The notes below the pieces were generated by a model that had not been told where the DNA came from, did no database searches, and saw only the letters and a list, made by a program, of their open reading frames with translations. Shown in pieces: positions 8,391 through 17,630 of a stretch of 40,791 nt of DNA. Origin of the DNA: Bacteroidaceae bacterium. Its GTDB lineage: Bacteria > Bacteroidota > Bacteroidia > Bacteroidales > Bacteroidaceae. How positions within the stretch are numbered: position 1 is the stretch's first letter; each line of letters begins with the position of its first letter. Made by a program: the position numbers and the translations under genes. Where the stretch lies: positions 1 to 40,791 of the forward strand of contig JAFXGX010000030.1 in assembly GCA_017536695.1 (NCBI GenBank). The letters are read 5' to 3'.

Positions 8391-9140
8391 ATGAAGAAAT
8401 ATGGCATTATAGGCAACCCGCTTGCCCAGTCGGCAAGCCCCGAATTCTTCAATGCCAAGTTCGAGAAGGAAGGCATTGACGCACGTTACATACCTTTCGA
8501 AATCGAGAGCATTGAGGAGTTGCCGCGAATTATTGAAGAACACCCTGAACTGCAAGGATTCAACGTGACAATCCCTTACAAGCAAAAGGTAATGTCCTAT
8601 CTTGACGGCATGAGCAATGAGGCCAAAGGGATAGATGCCGTCAATGTAGTCAAGGTAATACACGACAAAGAGGGCAAAGCACACCTTTGGGGCTACAACA
8701 GCGATGTCATAGGTTTCACACGCTCTATCCAGCCACTTTTAAAGGAACATCACAAGAAAGCACTTGTTCTTGGAACCGGAGGAGCATCAAAAGCCATTGT
8801 TTACGCATTGCAACATCTGGGTATTGAGTGCCAATATGTATCGCGCAAGGCAAGCGACAAAGCCATTGCATACAGCGACCTTACTGCCGGTATAATGGAG
8901 AGCCACACTGTGATTGTAAACTGTACTCCGCTTGGAATGGTAGGGCACGGCATTGACCAATGCCCCGACATACCCTACTCTCTCATTGATAGCAAGCATC
9001 TACTTTATGATATTGTATACAACCCGGAGAACACCCTGTTCCTACAGAAGGGCGCCGCACTGGGAGCCGGGACAAAGAGCGGATACGAGATGTGGTATCT
9101 GCAGGCACTTGCATCCTGGACAATCTGGAACCAGGAATGA
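8391..9140 (+). CDS. aroE: Shikimate dehydrogenase
   Basis: Reduces 3-dehydroshikimate to shikimate with NADPH in the common aromatic pathway. The 249-residue product has the shikimate-binding start (GIIGNPLAQSASP), catalytic Lys in NVTIPYKQ (about residue 64), Asn-Asp of GYNSD (about 103-107), the nucleotide-binding GTGGASKA, NCTPLGM and the C-terminal GYEMWYLQA segment. It is slightly shorter than the E. coli enzyme, as is usual in Bacteroidetes. The gene is preceded by a 136-bp gap with hairpins and no tight neighbour; the next gene is 116 bp away. Confidence 0.93.
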   Translation: MKKYGIIGNPLAQSASPEFFNAKFEKEGIDARYIPFEIESIEELPRIIEEHPELQGFNVTIPYKQKVMSYLDGMSNEAKGIDAVNVVKVIHDKEGKAHLWGYNSDVIGFTRSIQPLLKEHHKKALVLGTGGASKAIVYALQHLGIECQYVSRKASDKAIAYSDLTAGIMESHTVIVNCTPLGMVGHGIDQCPDIPYSLIDSKHLLYDIVYNPENTLFLQKGAALGAGTKSGYEMWYLQALASWTIWNQE

Positions 9141-9256
9141 TTCCGGTTCGATGACATCAATAGCTATTGGTCACGTACTACACTGCACAAGTGATGCAGT
9201 GAAAGGTGAGGTCTGCGCACACTGTTGAAATCAAGATATAAATAATATAAAGGAAT

Positions 9257-11347
9257 ATGGATATAAGAATGATTTTTTCATCATTAGCACAAGCAATAAA
9301 AAACACTGCGAGCCACATTATGCCCAAAAGTGCAGACAGACCGGGATGTGATGAAAAGCTACAGTCCCCCACCTCCAAATTAGCAACACTCTATCTACAA
9401 ATATGGATGTATCAGATTGTAGGACTCATCATATTTGCAACAGCCAGAATCGCCTTCATCAACAAATTTGTCACAATAGGCGAATTGAGTGAGAACATCG
9501 AGAACATGCCTATGTTCCTATTCAATTCATTCAGATTTGACATACAGTCCATAAGCTATATATCACTCCCGATGATTATTGCTGCACTCATCGTATCGTT
9601 CATTAAAAAGGAGAGTATCACAAAACAGATGAGCAAAGTCATGAGACACTACTTTGCCGTCATTTTGACATTGATAGCCTTACTTTCCATTGCAGAATTC
9701 TACTACTACGACAATTTCGAAACACGATACAACATAGTATTCTTCGATTTTTTAGATGAGGGACCAATAGGACTGCTGAAAACCATGTGGGAAGATTATC
9801 CAATCATTAGCATAATGATGGGCGTAATCGTAATATACTTTACCATAAACATCATAGGTTGTCATATATCCCGAATGAGAATAAGACAACGAAGTTGGAT
9901 GGGCAAGACATCGGCAATCACCTTCGCACTACTGATACCCGTGGTAACCTTCATTTTCCTCCGCGGTTCTGTAACATTATATACTCTGCAGGTAGAAGCC
10001 TTTGAAGTCACACCGAACCCGGACATCAACAAAACTGTTCCGAATTCGCTTTACATTCTAAAGAAAGCATACAAAGAAAGGATTAACAGTTTCAAGCTAA
10101 ATAACGATGCCGAAATACTTTCCGAGAATGGCTATAAGAGTATCGATGATGTTGTCTCAGCAGCAAACCTCAAGCAAAACAACCCAAACGGCACAGATTT
10201 GGTTGAAAGGACAATCTTCAACATAATGGAGCACCGCGACAGCTTTCCGCCCGAGCGACCCAACGTATTACTGATAATGAATGAAAGTTGGAGCAGTTTC
10301 CTTTTACACATGGATAAGGAAGAAGAGCTCGACCTTTTATGTTCACTACGTTCCCACCTCGAAGAGGACCTGCTTATGCAGAACATCCAATCGGTAGAGA
10401 ACGGCACCATATACTCCATCGAGAGTACTATTCTGGCAATGCCCTACCCCCACTATTTCCAATCGAGGTTCAGATTCGTAAATCTTGAATCATCCATTGC
10501 ATACCCGTTCCACATGAGCGGATACGATACGCGTTTCATAAGCGGAGCCGACCCTACTTGGGAAAATCTCAACGAAGCTCTGAAAGAACAGTATTTCAAA
10601 AGAATAGATGGCAGACAACAGATATTGCATTCCATCAAAGGCAGCAGTACAAGCCAAATAGGAGCATATGATGAATTCTTATATGAATACATCCTTAAAG
10701 AAATGGAGCAGGCTGCAAAAAACGGTACTCCCCAATTCTTCATGGCACTCACAACAACAAACCATCCCCCATTTGAATTTCCTGACGGCATACACCTTCC
10801 ACCTCTCACAAACGAATGGTATAACTCACAATATCTGAAGGGTGAAGATGATGTAAAGAAGAAATATGGCCTAGGAGCACAATACTCTAACAAGTGCCTT
10901 GGCGATTTCATGAGAGACCTGAAACAAAGCGCACTTGCCGACAACACCATTGTCATTGCAATTGGAGACCATAATGTACGAAGCATTCTTGATTTCAATA
11001 CAGTACCGGAAAGATACAGATATAACGTACCTATGTACATATATCTGCCTCCGAAATATGCGCTCAACCTAGAGCAGAAACAGAAAATTTCAAAACGTTA
11101 CGGATGCCACTATGACATTTTGCCCACCATTGCACGTTATGCATTCAAGGACGGTATAAAGTATCTGAATATTGGCCAGGACCTTTTAGACACTGAGAAT
11201 GACGACAACAGTTATTTCAGTTATAATGTCAACAAGATACAAGCCACTGACGAAACAACAGAAACCAAGTCAAAAGAAACAATGAGAGCACGTACTACGT
11301 TAATGAAACTATACTATCAAAGGATATTCAGAAATTCCGAGGAATAA
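9257..11347 (+). CDS. LtaS-like membrane sulfatase/phosphoglycerol transferase family protein
   Basis: The 696-residue protein has about five N-terminal membrane helices (roughly 48-68, 99-117, 131-149, 183-201, 218-236) followed by an extracytoplasmic alkaline-phosphatase-superfamily domain. Metal and catalytic residues of the LtaS/OpgB/EptA type are visible: NVLLIMNES (Glu343), a Thr in ENGTIYS (Thr384, the probable nucleophile in place of sulfatase Cys), TTNHPPF (His503) and GDHN (570-573). Such enzymes move phosphoglycerol or phosphoethanolamine groups onto glycans or lipids; the substrate cannot be told from sequence, and classical lipoteichoic acid is not expected in a diderm. The gene is probably monocistronic, ending at a strong hairpin. 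Confidence 0.88.
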   Translation: MDIRMIFSSLAQAIKNTASHIMPKSADRPGCDEKLQSPTSKLATLYLQIWMYQIVGLIIFATARIAFINKFVTIGELSENIENMPMFLFNSFRFDIQSISYISLPMIIAALIVSFIKKESITKQMSKVMRHYFAVILTLIALLSIAEFYYYDNFETRYNIVFFDFLDEGPIGLLKTMWEDYPIISIMMGVIVIYFTINIIGCHISRMRIRQRSWMGKTSAITFALLIPVVTFIFLRGSVTLYTLQVEAFEVTPNPDINKTVPNSLYILKKAYKERINSFKLNNDAEILSENGYKSIDDVVSAANLKQNNPNGTDLVERTIFNIMEHRDSFPPERPNVLLIMNESWSSFLLHMDKEEELDLLCSLRSHLEEDLLMQNIQSVENGTIYSIESTILAMPYPHYFQSRFRFVNLESSIAYPFHMSGYDTRFISGADPTWENLNEALKEQYFKRIDGRQQILHSIKGSSTSQIGAYDEFLYEYILKEMEQAAKNGTPQFFMALTTTNHPPFEFPDGIHLPPLTNEWYNSQYLKGEDDVKKKYGLGAQYSNKCLGDFMRDLKQSALADNTIVIAIGDHNVRSILDFNTVPERYRYNVPMYIYLPPKYALNLEQKQKISKRYGCHYDILPTIARYAFKDGIKYLNIGQDLLDTENDDNSYFSYNVNKIQATDETTETKSKETMRARTTLMKLYYQRIFRNSEE

Positions 11348-11385
11348 AATTATATCAGGAACATAAATGCTATAAACCATTTTAT

Positions 11386-11422
11386 GACATAGACGCGAAG
11401 CAACCAGTTTCGCGTCTATGTC
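11386..11422. terminator. Bidirectional hairpin between convergent genes
   Basis: A perfect 14-bp stem (GACATAGACGCGAA at 11386-11399 with its complement at 11409-11422) and a 9-nt loop lies between the plus-strand LtaS-like gene and the convergent transglutaminase lipoprotein gene. The flanks are T-rich on one side and A-rich on the other, consistent with use in both directions. Confidence 0.8.
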
Positions 11423-11453
11423 GTTTAGATATCTATTTTCCGCCCAAGGATTA

Positions 11454-12692
11454 TCACTCTCTAATCTCTGGAATATTCGTATAGTCACCGCGGATAATCT
11501 GGAAATCAGGATGTACACCTGCAAATGCATTGTCTTCGATTTCGGTATCTTCGGGAACATATGCAATCTTTAGGTTAGGACAGTTCTCAACACCCCAAGC
11601 CTCGATCTTCTTTGTACCGGGAGCAACAATAAGAACCTCCACGCCATCGTGCCTATATATAGTATTCTTGTACATAGTCTCCATTGGCATAAGCTCCACA
11701 CACTTCATTGCACCCGGAATATATGTAAGCTGGAATTCGCTGCCGTCCTTGCGGTAGACAACACCAAGATAGCTCGCAAAGGTTGTATTCTCCGGGTCAA
11801 CCTCAATGTACTCCACATTAGCGGCGTTATACGAAAGACCCATATATGCTTCACCAAGACTCTTTATATTCTTGCCAATATTAATCTGCTTGATGTTTGC
11901 AGGGAGTGGCACTGTGGGACTGAATGAAGTCACCTGATAACCCATTGCACTGAAAGGAACTACAAAAATATCGTCACTGCTTTCTACTGCGCAAACATTC
12001 AGGTGGTACTCGTTATAGTTAATCCACACGCCGTTTTCCTTAGCCAAAACTACGTCAAATGAAGATGGAAGCAAGTGTGAATAGCTTGCTGTTGCAGCAA
12101 GAATCCATGAACCGTTATTTGTCGGGTCGCTCACATACCATTTGCCGTCGCAATATACATAGTTCCATGCGTGACCGCCAACAGGGTTTAGAATTCCGTT
12201 GCATACAAACGCAGGGATATCGATGCTGTGGAGCATTATGAACAGCAGATTAGCATAACCCTGGCATATACCTTTCTTGTTCTTGAACACTGCATACGGG
12301 TCGTTGTCGGTATATTCATATTTTATATTCTGCACCACCCAATTGAAACATTTTGTATATTTATCTTTTTGGGTTGTGAGACCAGCAGTAAGATTCTCGG
12401 TAAAGGCCTGAATCTCGGCATACTGCTCGGGAGTAATATTGGCGCGGCCAAGAGTGTCAGTCATTTCGGCAATATAATCGGCCGGGACCTTGTTCATAAG
12501 ATTCCTTGCCTGTAAATAAGGCGAGCCGCTCAAAGGTTTCTTGCCGTCATCCTCGGCAAACTCGGCACGGGTAACGCTGCCGTCGGCAGGCTGTTCAACA
12601 ACCGGAGACTCAAAAAGAGCCTCACCCTCGTTGCACGCTGCGAAAGCAAGCGACGCAGCCAAAAATGGCAATAGTAAAAGCTTGTTCTTCAT
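11454..12692 (-). CDS. Transglutaminase-like lipoprotein with BspA-type leucine-rich repeats
   Basis: The 412-residue product has a type II signal peptide (LAFAAC, lipidated Cys20), so it is anchored in a membrane facing the periplasm or surface. A transglutaminase/protease-like domain at about 110-195 has the Cys-His-Asp triad: Cys143 in GICQGYANLL, His174 in GGHAWNYVY and Asp189 in VSDPTNN. From about 270 the sequence becomes a leucine-rich-repeat region of BspA type (IGKNIKSLGEAYMGL, VEYIEVDPEN, YVPEDTEIEDNAFAG). Related proteins may process peptides or peptidoglycan-derived material, but no substrate is implied here. It lies 36 bp downstream of the RelA/SpoT gene on the same strand and may be cotranscribed. 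Confidence 0.9.
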   Translation of the reverse strand: MKNKLLLLPFLAASLAFAACNEGEALFESPVVEQPADGSVTRAEFAEDDGKKPLSGSPYLQARNLMNKVPADYIAEMTDTLGRANITPEQYAEIQAFTENLTAGLTTQKDKYTKCFNWVVQNIKYEYTDNDPYAVFKNKKGICQGYANLLFIMLHSIDIPAFVCNGILNPVGGHAWNYVYCDGKWYVSDPTNNGSWILAATASYSHLLPSSFDVVLAKENGVWINYNEYHLNVCAVESSDDIFVVPFSAMGYQVTSFSPTVPLPANIKQINIGKNIKSLGEAYMGLSYNAANVEYIEVDPENTTFASYLGVVYRKDGSEFQLTYIPGAMKCVELMPMETMYKNTIYRHDGVEVLIVAPGTKKIEAWGVENCPNLKIAYVPEDTEIEDNAFAGVHPDFQIIRGDYTNIPEIRE

Positions 12693-12728
12693 TAATTTTA
12701 CTTTTATTAGTTTATAATTGATTCATTA

Positions 12729-14597
12729 TCATTCAATGCTCTGCTGCACCTCATCAACGCCCTCAATCTGCGAGATGTGGCTAAGCACCGTCTGCAGTTC
12801 ACTTGAAGAGTGAACACGGAACACAAGGGTGCAGTATACAATCTCATCATCGCTCCTGGATGTTATATTGGTAAGTGACAGCTGCAGTTTGTTCGTTATG
12901 CAATCCACAAGGTCCACAAGCAGATGGTAACGGTCGATTGCCACGATATCGACCCTTACAGGATAGAGGAATTCCTTGTCCTCTTCGAAGTTGACCGCAA
13001 CGATATCATCGCCACGCTGCGATGCCAGACGGATAGCCGTCTTGCAGTCGCGACGGTGAATGGTTATCGTGCCGTCGGGTTCCTTGAAACCAATGACCTC
13101 ATCGCCGGGCAGAGGACGGCAATTCCCGCATCGGTTGAACTCTAGCCTGCGTTGCTTGTGGAGGAAACTGTTTATGTGTGACTTTGCCTTGAAAGTCGAC
13201 ACACACTCCAGCCAACCGGCGTTAGGTTCTATCGCTTCATTGGAGCCAATCATCACCACATCGCCATATTCAAGTTCAGTCTTGACCGACTTCAGTTGTC
13301 CGTTTATGCGGGCATACTGTGCATGAAGGCCTAACTCACTATGTATCTCGAAAGCGAAGTCAAGGGCCGTAGCGCCTTTCGGCAGCAGTATCCCCTTGCC
13401 GTCGGGAGTGTAGGCGATGATGTCATCATTGTAGAACGAAGATGTCACACCATCCATATACTCGACCTCCTTGCCTCGGGTGGCCATCTCCTGAAGCACA
13501 TGTTTGAACTTCTCGAGCCAGTTCGTGATATTTGTCTCGGTGCTCTCGGCAATGCATCCGAACTGCGACTTGCGTATCATGCGCTCCGATGATATATGTA
13601 TCTCCTCCCATGTTCCCTGCGGGGTAAGCAGCTTGACATGATAACTCTGGTAGCCGTTCTCCTTGGGAGAGTCTATGAAGTTGGCGACGCTGCCCGGTTT
13701 CTCCTTGAAACGGTCGGTAAGGATAGAGTAAATCTTCAGGCTCATATCCTTCTCGGAGTAATCGTGGGTGTTAGGATAGATTATGCGTATGTAATATTTG
13801 TCATCGACATGGCTGAAGTCGCAACCACGTGCATGCATCTTGCGCCATGCGCTGTAGGGGCCACGTGAGTATATCTCGGTACGAGCCATGAGGATATCAT
13901 TGTTCTCAAGAAGACGCTCAATCTCGAACATGAACGACTTGAGTCCCTGTTCGCGTTCCTTGAGTTCCTTGGTCAGCTGTTCATCAATCAGTGCGTACTC
14001 GCGAGGACAGCGGTAGCGGAAAGAAAGGTTCTCCATCTCGCGCTTGATATAATAGAGACCGAGGCGATGGGCCAACGGAGCATAGAAGTAATCGGTCTCG
14101 CCGGCAATCTTCATCTGCTTGTCGGGGCGCATGCTACTCAGGGTACGCATGTTATGAAGACGGTCGGAAAGTTTTATGAGCAGTGCACGGATATCGTAAT
14201 GCAGCGAGTTGAGCATCTGCTTGTAGTTGTCTATCTGGCTCGAATGGGTCGCTGTACTCTTCTTTTTCTTTTTTGTAACGACATCGACCAGAAACGCCAC
14301 ATCATCGCCGAAGCGCTCGGCAATATCTTCGACCGTATATGGCGTATCCTCAACCACATCGTGCAGGAATGCCGCGATGATAGGATTCGCACCCAGACGG
14401 AGTTCTTCGGCAACAATCTTGGCGACAGCCACAGGATGCATGATATACGGTTCACCCGACTTGCGTCGCTGCTCCATATGGGCCTCGCGTGCAAGAAGGT
14501 AAGCATCGTTGATTCTTGTTATGTCATCCGATGAAAGACGGCGTGCCAAACGGGCAAGCAGCTGCTCGACTTCATGGTCAATTTCCTTGTATTCCAT
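12729..14597 (-). CDS. Bifunctional RelA/SpoT-type (p)ppGpp synthetase/hydrolase, short and divergent
   Basis: Controls the stringent alarmone. Domains in the 622-residue protein: HD hydrolase (His54, FLHDVVED with His79-Asp80, LIKLSDRLHNM with Asp145), synthetase (SAWRKM, Asp266 in DDKYYIR, Tyr316 in ENGYQSYH, acidic pair at 331-332), TGS (about 390-450, YTPDGKGILLPKGATALDFA), a zinc-finger-like block (CGNCRPLPGDE, IHRRDC) and a C-terminal ACT domain. The hydrolase residues are intact. The synthetase is unusual: the normal GRFKDYI block reads GSVANFI and EIQIRT reads EIHISS, and it is shorter than typical long RSH proteins of about 730 residues. Bacteroidetes often carry two RSH paralogues; this looks like the second type. 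Confidence 0.9.
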   Translation of the reverse strand: MEYKEIDHEVEQLLARLARRLSSDDITRINDAYLLAREAHMEQRRKSGEPYIMHPVAVAKIVAEELRLGANPIIAAFLHDVVEDTPYTVEDIAERFGDDVAFLVDVVTKKKKKSTATHSSQIDNYKQMLNSLHYDIRALLIKLSDRLHNMRTLSSMRPDKQMKIAGETDYFYAPLAHRLGLYYIKREMENLSFRYRCPREYALIDEQLTKELKEREQGLKSFMFEIERLLENNDILMARTEIYSRGPYSAWRKMHARGCDFSHVDDKYYIRIIYPNTHDYSEKDMSLKIYSILTDRFKEKPGSVANFIDSPKENGYQSYHVKLLTPQGTWEEIHISSERMIRKSQFGCIAESTETNITNWLEKFKHVLQEMATRGKEVEYMDGVTSSFYNDDIIAYTPDGKGILLPKGATALDFAFEIHSELGLHAQYARINGQLKSVKTELEYGDVVMIGSNEAIEPNAGWLECVSTFKAKSHINSFLHKQRRLEFNRCGNCRPLPGDEVIGFKEPDGTITIHRRDCKTAIRLASQRGDDIVAVNFEEDKEFLYPVRVDIVAIDRYHLLVDLVDCITNKLQLSLTNITSRSDDEIVYCTLVFRVHSSSELQTVLSHISQIEGVDEVQQSIE

Positions 14598-14795
14598 AGC
14601 TATCTCTGCCTAAAAAATTAATGCCTTTGAATAATGCTTTCAGAAACTGCAAAAATGATAAAAATAAATGAGAAAATCAAAGCTGGCATATGAATTTATG
14701 CGCGATTCATGCAAAAAATCAATAAAAAATGGGGAAGGCATAAATTTTAGGGCAAATTCAACCCAATATTTTTTCAAAATATCGGTACAAATGAG

Positions 14796-14803
14796 TAACT
14801 TTG
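14796..14803 (+). promoter_or_regulatory. -7 box of pheS with a short 5' leader hairpin
   Basis: TAACTTTG matches TAnnTTTG exactly and is followed by CGG; it is 58 bp before the pheS ATG. GCGGAG (14803-14808) can pair with CTCCGC (14823-14828) in the leader. On the other strand CATTTTTG (14650-14657), one mismatch from consensus, is a weaker candidate for the divergent RelA/SpoT gene. Confidence 0.6.
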
Positions 14804-14861
14804 CGGAGTTTATGCGGATTATCTCCGCAAGATATCATTTTTGAAAAAAGAGAGAATAACT

Positions 14862-15881
14862 ATGATAGGACAGATTAACCAGTTGCTCGAAGAAATTAAG
14901 GGCACAACGGCTACAAACGCCGAGGAGCTTGAGGCATTGCGTCTTAAGTACCTGAGCAAAAAAGGCATCATCAACGGCCTCATGGCACAGTTCCGTGAGG
15001 TTCCGGCCGAGCAGAAACGCGAGGTCGGCGTAAAAATCAACGAACTCAAGAATGCCGCACAGGAGCACTTCAACGCTCTCAAGGAGCAGCTTGAGAACAA
15101 GGAAGAGGAGCAGTGCGAGATAGACCTCACACGTCCTGCCTACCCCACCGTTCTCGGTACACGCCATCCGCTTTCAATAGTAAAGAACGAAATTGTCGAT
15201 ATCTTCGCACGCCTTGGATTCTCTATTGCAAACGGAGTCGAGGTCGAGGATGACTGGCACGTATTCTCATCGATGAACTTCGCCGAGGACCACCCGGCAC
15301 GCGACATGCAGGACACATTCTTCATTGAGGCTCATCCCGACATCATACTGCGCACACACACAAGCAGCGTACAGAGCCGTGTGATGGAGACAAGTCAGCC
15401 TCCAATCCGCATCATAGCTCCCGGCCGCGTATACCGTAATGAGGCCATCAGTTATCGTGCACACTGTTTTTTCCACCAGTTGGAGGGTCTGTACATAGAC
15501 AAGAACGTATCGTTCACCGACCTCAAGCAGGTGCTTCTGCTCTTTGCCCAGGAGATGTTCGGCAAAGAGACCAAGATACGTTTGCGTCCCTCATACTTCC
15601 CGTTCACAGAGCCGAGTGCCGAAATGGACATCAGCTGTAATATCTGCGGTGGCAAGGGATGTCCGTTCTGCAAGAACACCGGCTGGGTAGAGATTCTTGG
15701 TTGCGGCATGGTGGACCCCAACGTGCTTGAGCTTTGCGGCATAGACAGCAAGGTTTATTCGGGCTACGCATTCGGTATGGGTATCGAGCGCATAACAAAC
15801 CTCAAGTATCAGGTCAAGGACCTGCGTCTCTTCAGCGAGAACGATGTAAGGTTCTTGAAGATGTTCGAGAGCGCCAACTAA
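14862..15881 (+). CDS. pheS: Phenylalanyl-tRNA synthetase alpha subunit
   Basis: The catalytic subunit of the (alpha-beta)2 enzyme charging tRNA-Phe. The 339-residue product starts with an antiparallel coiled coil (about 1-90, MIGQINQLLEEIKG...), then the class II core: motif 1 region around TRPAYPTVLGTRHPL, motif 2 with VYRNEAISYRAHCFFHQLEG and motif 3 near GYAFGMGIERI. A zinc-like Cys cluster (ISCNICGGKGCPFCKNTGW) sits at about 254-272. I chose ATG 14862 over the in-frame TTG at 14841: the resulting MIGQINQLLEE start matches the family and has a purine-rich AAGAGAG upstream. pheT is not adjacent, as is common in Bacteroidetes. Confidence 0.97.
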   Translation: MIGQINQLLEEIKGTTATNAEELEALRLKYLSKKGIINGLMAQFREVPAEQKREVGVKINELKNAAQEHFNALKEQLENKEEEQCEIDLTRPAYPTVLGTRHPLSIVKNEIVDIFARLGFSIANGVEVEDDWHVFSSMNFAEDHPARDMQDTFFIEAHPDIILRTHTSSVQSRVMETSQPPIRIIAPGRVYRNEAISYRAHCFFHQLEGLYIDKNVSFTDLKQVLLLFAQEMFGKETKIRLRPSYFPFTEPSAEMDISCNICGGKGCPFCKNTGWVEILGCGMVDPNVLELCGIDSKVYSGYAFGMGIERITNLKYQVKDLRLFSENDVRFLKMFESAN

Positions 15882-15891
15882 GCATATACTA

Positions 15892-15934
15892 TACAATCAG
15901 GAGGGAACCGCCACGCGGTTCCCTCCTGATTGTA
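15892..15934 (+). terminator. Long hairpin terminator after pheS
   Basis: A perfect 19-bp inverted repeat (15892-15910 with 15916-15934) and 5-nt loop begins 11 bp after the pheS stop. It lacks a strong U tract but is the most stable stem in this interval and separates pheS from the polysaccharide genes. The remaining 217 bp up to rfbA are AT-rich with no gene. Confidence 0.8.
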
Positions 15935-16055
15935 CATTGCGGCACCGGAACACAGCGACAGGGAAATAGATACATGGATTTCACGCCAAGCGCACAACAC
16001 ATTCGGGTTTTATATTTTAAATATCGTAAAAAAAGCACAATTCATTGAGAAAAAA

Positions 16056-16086
16056 TTGCTTATATACCATATTTTTATTTCTTTTG
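16056..16086 (+). promoter_or_regulatory. Possible promoter of the rmlA operon
   Basis: TTG at 16056-16058 and TTCTTTTG at 16079-16086 (one mismatch to TAnnTTTG) are 20 bp apart, the right spacing for the Bacteroidetes primary sigma factor, with start about 60 bp before the rmlA ATG. It is the best match in the 217-bp interval between pheS and rmlA. Confidence 0.42.
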
Positions 16087-16151
16087 CAATTAATAATGAA
16101 CATAATAAGCATTCATTTTAACAGAACCACAAACATAAAAACCAACTGATT

Positions 16152-17054
16152 ATGAAAGGTATCGTTTTGGCTGGAGGCTCCGGCACGCGCCTTTACCCAA
16201 TCACAAAAGGCGTCAGCAAACAGTTGCTCCCAATCTATGACAAACCGATGATATACTATCCGATATCGGCACTCATGCTTGCAGGCATAAGAGAGATTCT
16301 CATCATCTCGACCCCGCAGGATCTCCCGGGTTTCAAACGTCTGCTTGGCGACGGCAGCGACTATGGCGTAAGGTTCGAGTATGCCGAGCAGCCGTCGCCC
16401 GACGGTCTTGCACAGGCGTTCATCATTGGCGAAGAGTTCATTGGCAACGACGCTGCATGTCTGGTGCTTGGCGACAACATATTCCATGGCAACGGTTTCG
16501 ATGAGATGCTAAAGGAGGCGGCACGCGCAGCCGAAGAGGATGCCAAAGCCACAGTTTTCGGCTATTGGGTCGATGACCCCGAACGTTACGGTGTCGCCGA
16601 GTTCGACAAGGAAGGCAACTGTCTGTCAATAGAGGAGAAGCCCACGAACCCCAAGTCGAACTACGCCGTTGTGGGACTGTACTTCTACCCCAACAAGGTA
16701 GTGGAAGTGGCAAAGAACATCAAGCCATCGCCACGTGGCGAGTTGGAGATAACCACCGTGAACCAGCGTTTCCTCGAAGACGGCGAACTGAAGGTACAGA
16801 CGCTGAAGAGAGGTTTCGCATGGCTCGACACAGGAACACACAACTCCCTTGCCGAAGCATCGATATTCGTAGAGGTCATCGAGAAGCGCCAGGGACTGAA
16901 AGTTGCATGCCTCGAGGGCATCGCATACCGCAAAGGCTGGATAACGGCAGACAGGCTGCGAGAAATCGCCAAGCCTATGATAAAGAACCAGTACGGCCAG
17001 TACCTGCTCAAGGTCATTGATGAAGTGGAACGCTTTGGTGCAGACAATTTTTGA
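16152..17054 (+). CDS. rmlA: Glucose-1-phosphate thymidylyltransferase
   Basis: RmlA makes dTDP-glucose from glucose-1-phosphate and dTTP, first step to dTDP-L-rhamnose. The 300-residue protein has the nucleotidyltransferase signature GGSGTRLYP (8-16), [15 protein letters not shown], the LGDNIFHG metal/nucleotide motif (about 108-115), IEEKP and the [11 protein letters not shown] block. Full length and well conserved. It leads a run with rmlC (4-bp gap) and rmlD (2-bp gap), base composition like the housekeeping genes. Confidence 0.97.
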   Translation: MKGIVLAGGSGTRLYPITKGVSKQLLPIYDKPMIYYPISALMLAGIREILIISTPQDLPGFKRLLGDGSDYGVRFEYAEQPSPDGLAQAFIIGEEFIGNDAACLVLGDNIFHGNGFDEMLKEAARAAEEDAKATVFGYWVDDPERYGVAEFDKEGNCLSIEEKPTNPKSNYAVVGLYFYPNKVVEVAKNIKPSPRGELEITTVNQRFLEDGELKVQTLKRGFAWLDTGTHNSLAEASIFVEVIEKRQGLKVACLEGIAYRKGWITADRLREIAKPMIKNQYGQYLLKVIDEVERFGADNF

Positions 17055-17058
17055 AAGT

Positions 17059-17628
17059 ATGGAAGTTATCAAGACAGATATTGAAGGCGTGGTAATCATT
17101 GAGCCACGCATCTTCAGGGATGACAGAGGCTATTTCTACGAATCCTTCTCGCAGCGCGAGTTCGAGGAGAAAGTATGCAGGACAACGTTCGTGCAGGACA
17201 ACCAGTCCAAGTCGTCATACGGAGTGCTGCGCGGATTGCATTTTCAAAAACCGCCCTATTGCCAGAGCAAACTGGTACGTTGCATAAAAGGCGCAGTCCT
17301 TGACGTGGCTGTCGACCTGCGCAAAGGCTCGCCCACATTCGGCAAGCATGTAGCAGTGGAGCTGACCGAGGAGAACCACCGCCAGCTATTTGTGCCGCGC
17401 GGGTTCGCCCATGGCTTTGCAGTATTAAGCGAAGAGGCTGTCTTCCAGTACAAATGCGACAATTTCTACAACAAGGAGAGCGAAGGAGCCATTGCATGGG
17501 ACGACCCCGAACTTGCGATAGATTGGAGAATCCCTGCTGACAAGGCACTCCTTTCCGAGAAGGACAAGCTGAACAAAAGTATCAAAGAAGCCGATTTCCT
17601 TTTTGACTATAACGAAGAATTATACTGA
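17059..17628 (+). CDS. rmlC: dTDP-4-dehydrorhamnose 3,5-epimerase
   Basis: RmlC epimerises C3 and C5 of the dTDP-4-keto-6-deoxyglucose intermediate. The product (189 residues from the ATG at 17059) is a cupin with RGLHFQKPP (catalytic His near 61), QSKLVRC, VPRGFAHGF and the C-terminal IAWDDPELAIDW block. The in-frame ATG at 17017 would overlap rmlA by 38 bp and add residues foreign to the family, so 17059 is preferred; MEVIKTDIEGVVIIEP is a standard start. Confidence 0.96.
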   Translation: MEVIKTDIEGVVIIEPRIFRDDRGYFYESFSQREFEEKVCRTTFVQDNQSKSSYGVLRGLHFQKPPYCQSKLVRCIKGAVLDVAVDLRKGSPTFGKHVAVELTEENHRQLFVPRGFAHGFAVLSEEAVFQYKCDNFYNKESEGAIAWDDPELAIDWRIPADKALLSEKDKLNKSIKEADFLFDYNEELY

Positions 17629-17630
17629 TT

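Noticed and set aside
14841-14861. Upstream TTG start for pheS
   Set aside because: The ATG at 14862 gives the normal family N-terminus and better upstream purine stretch; the TTG adds seven residues not expected in PheS.
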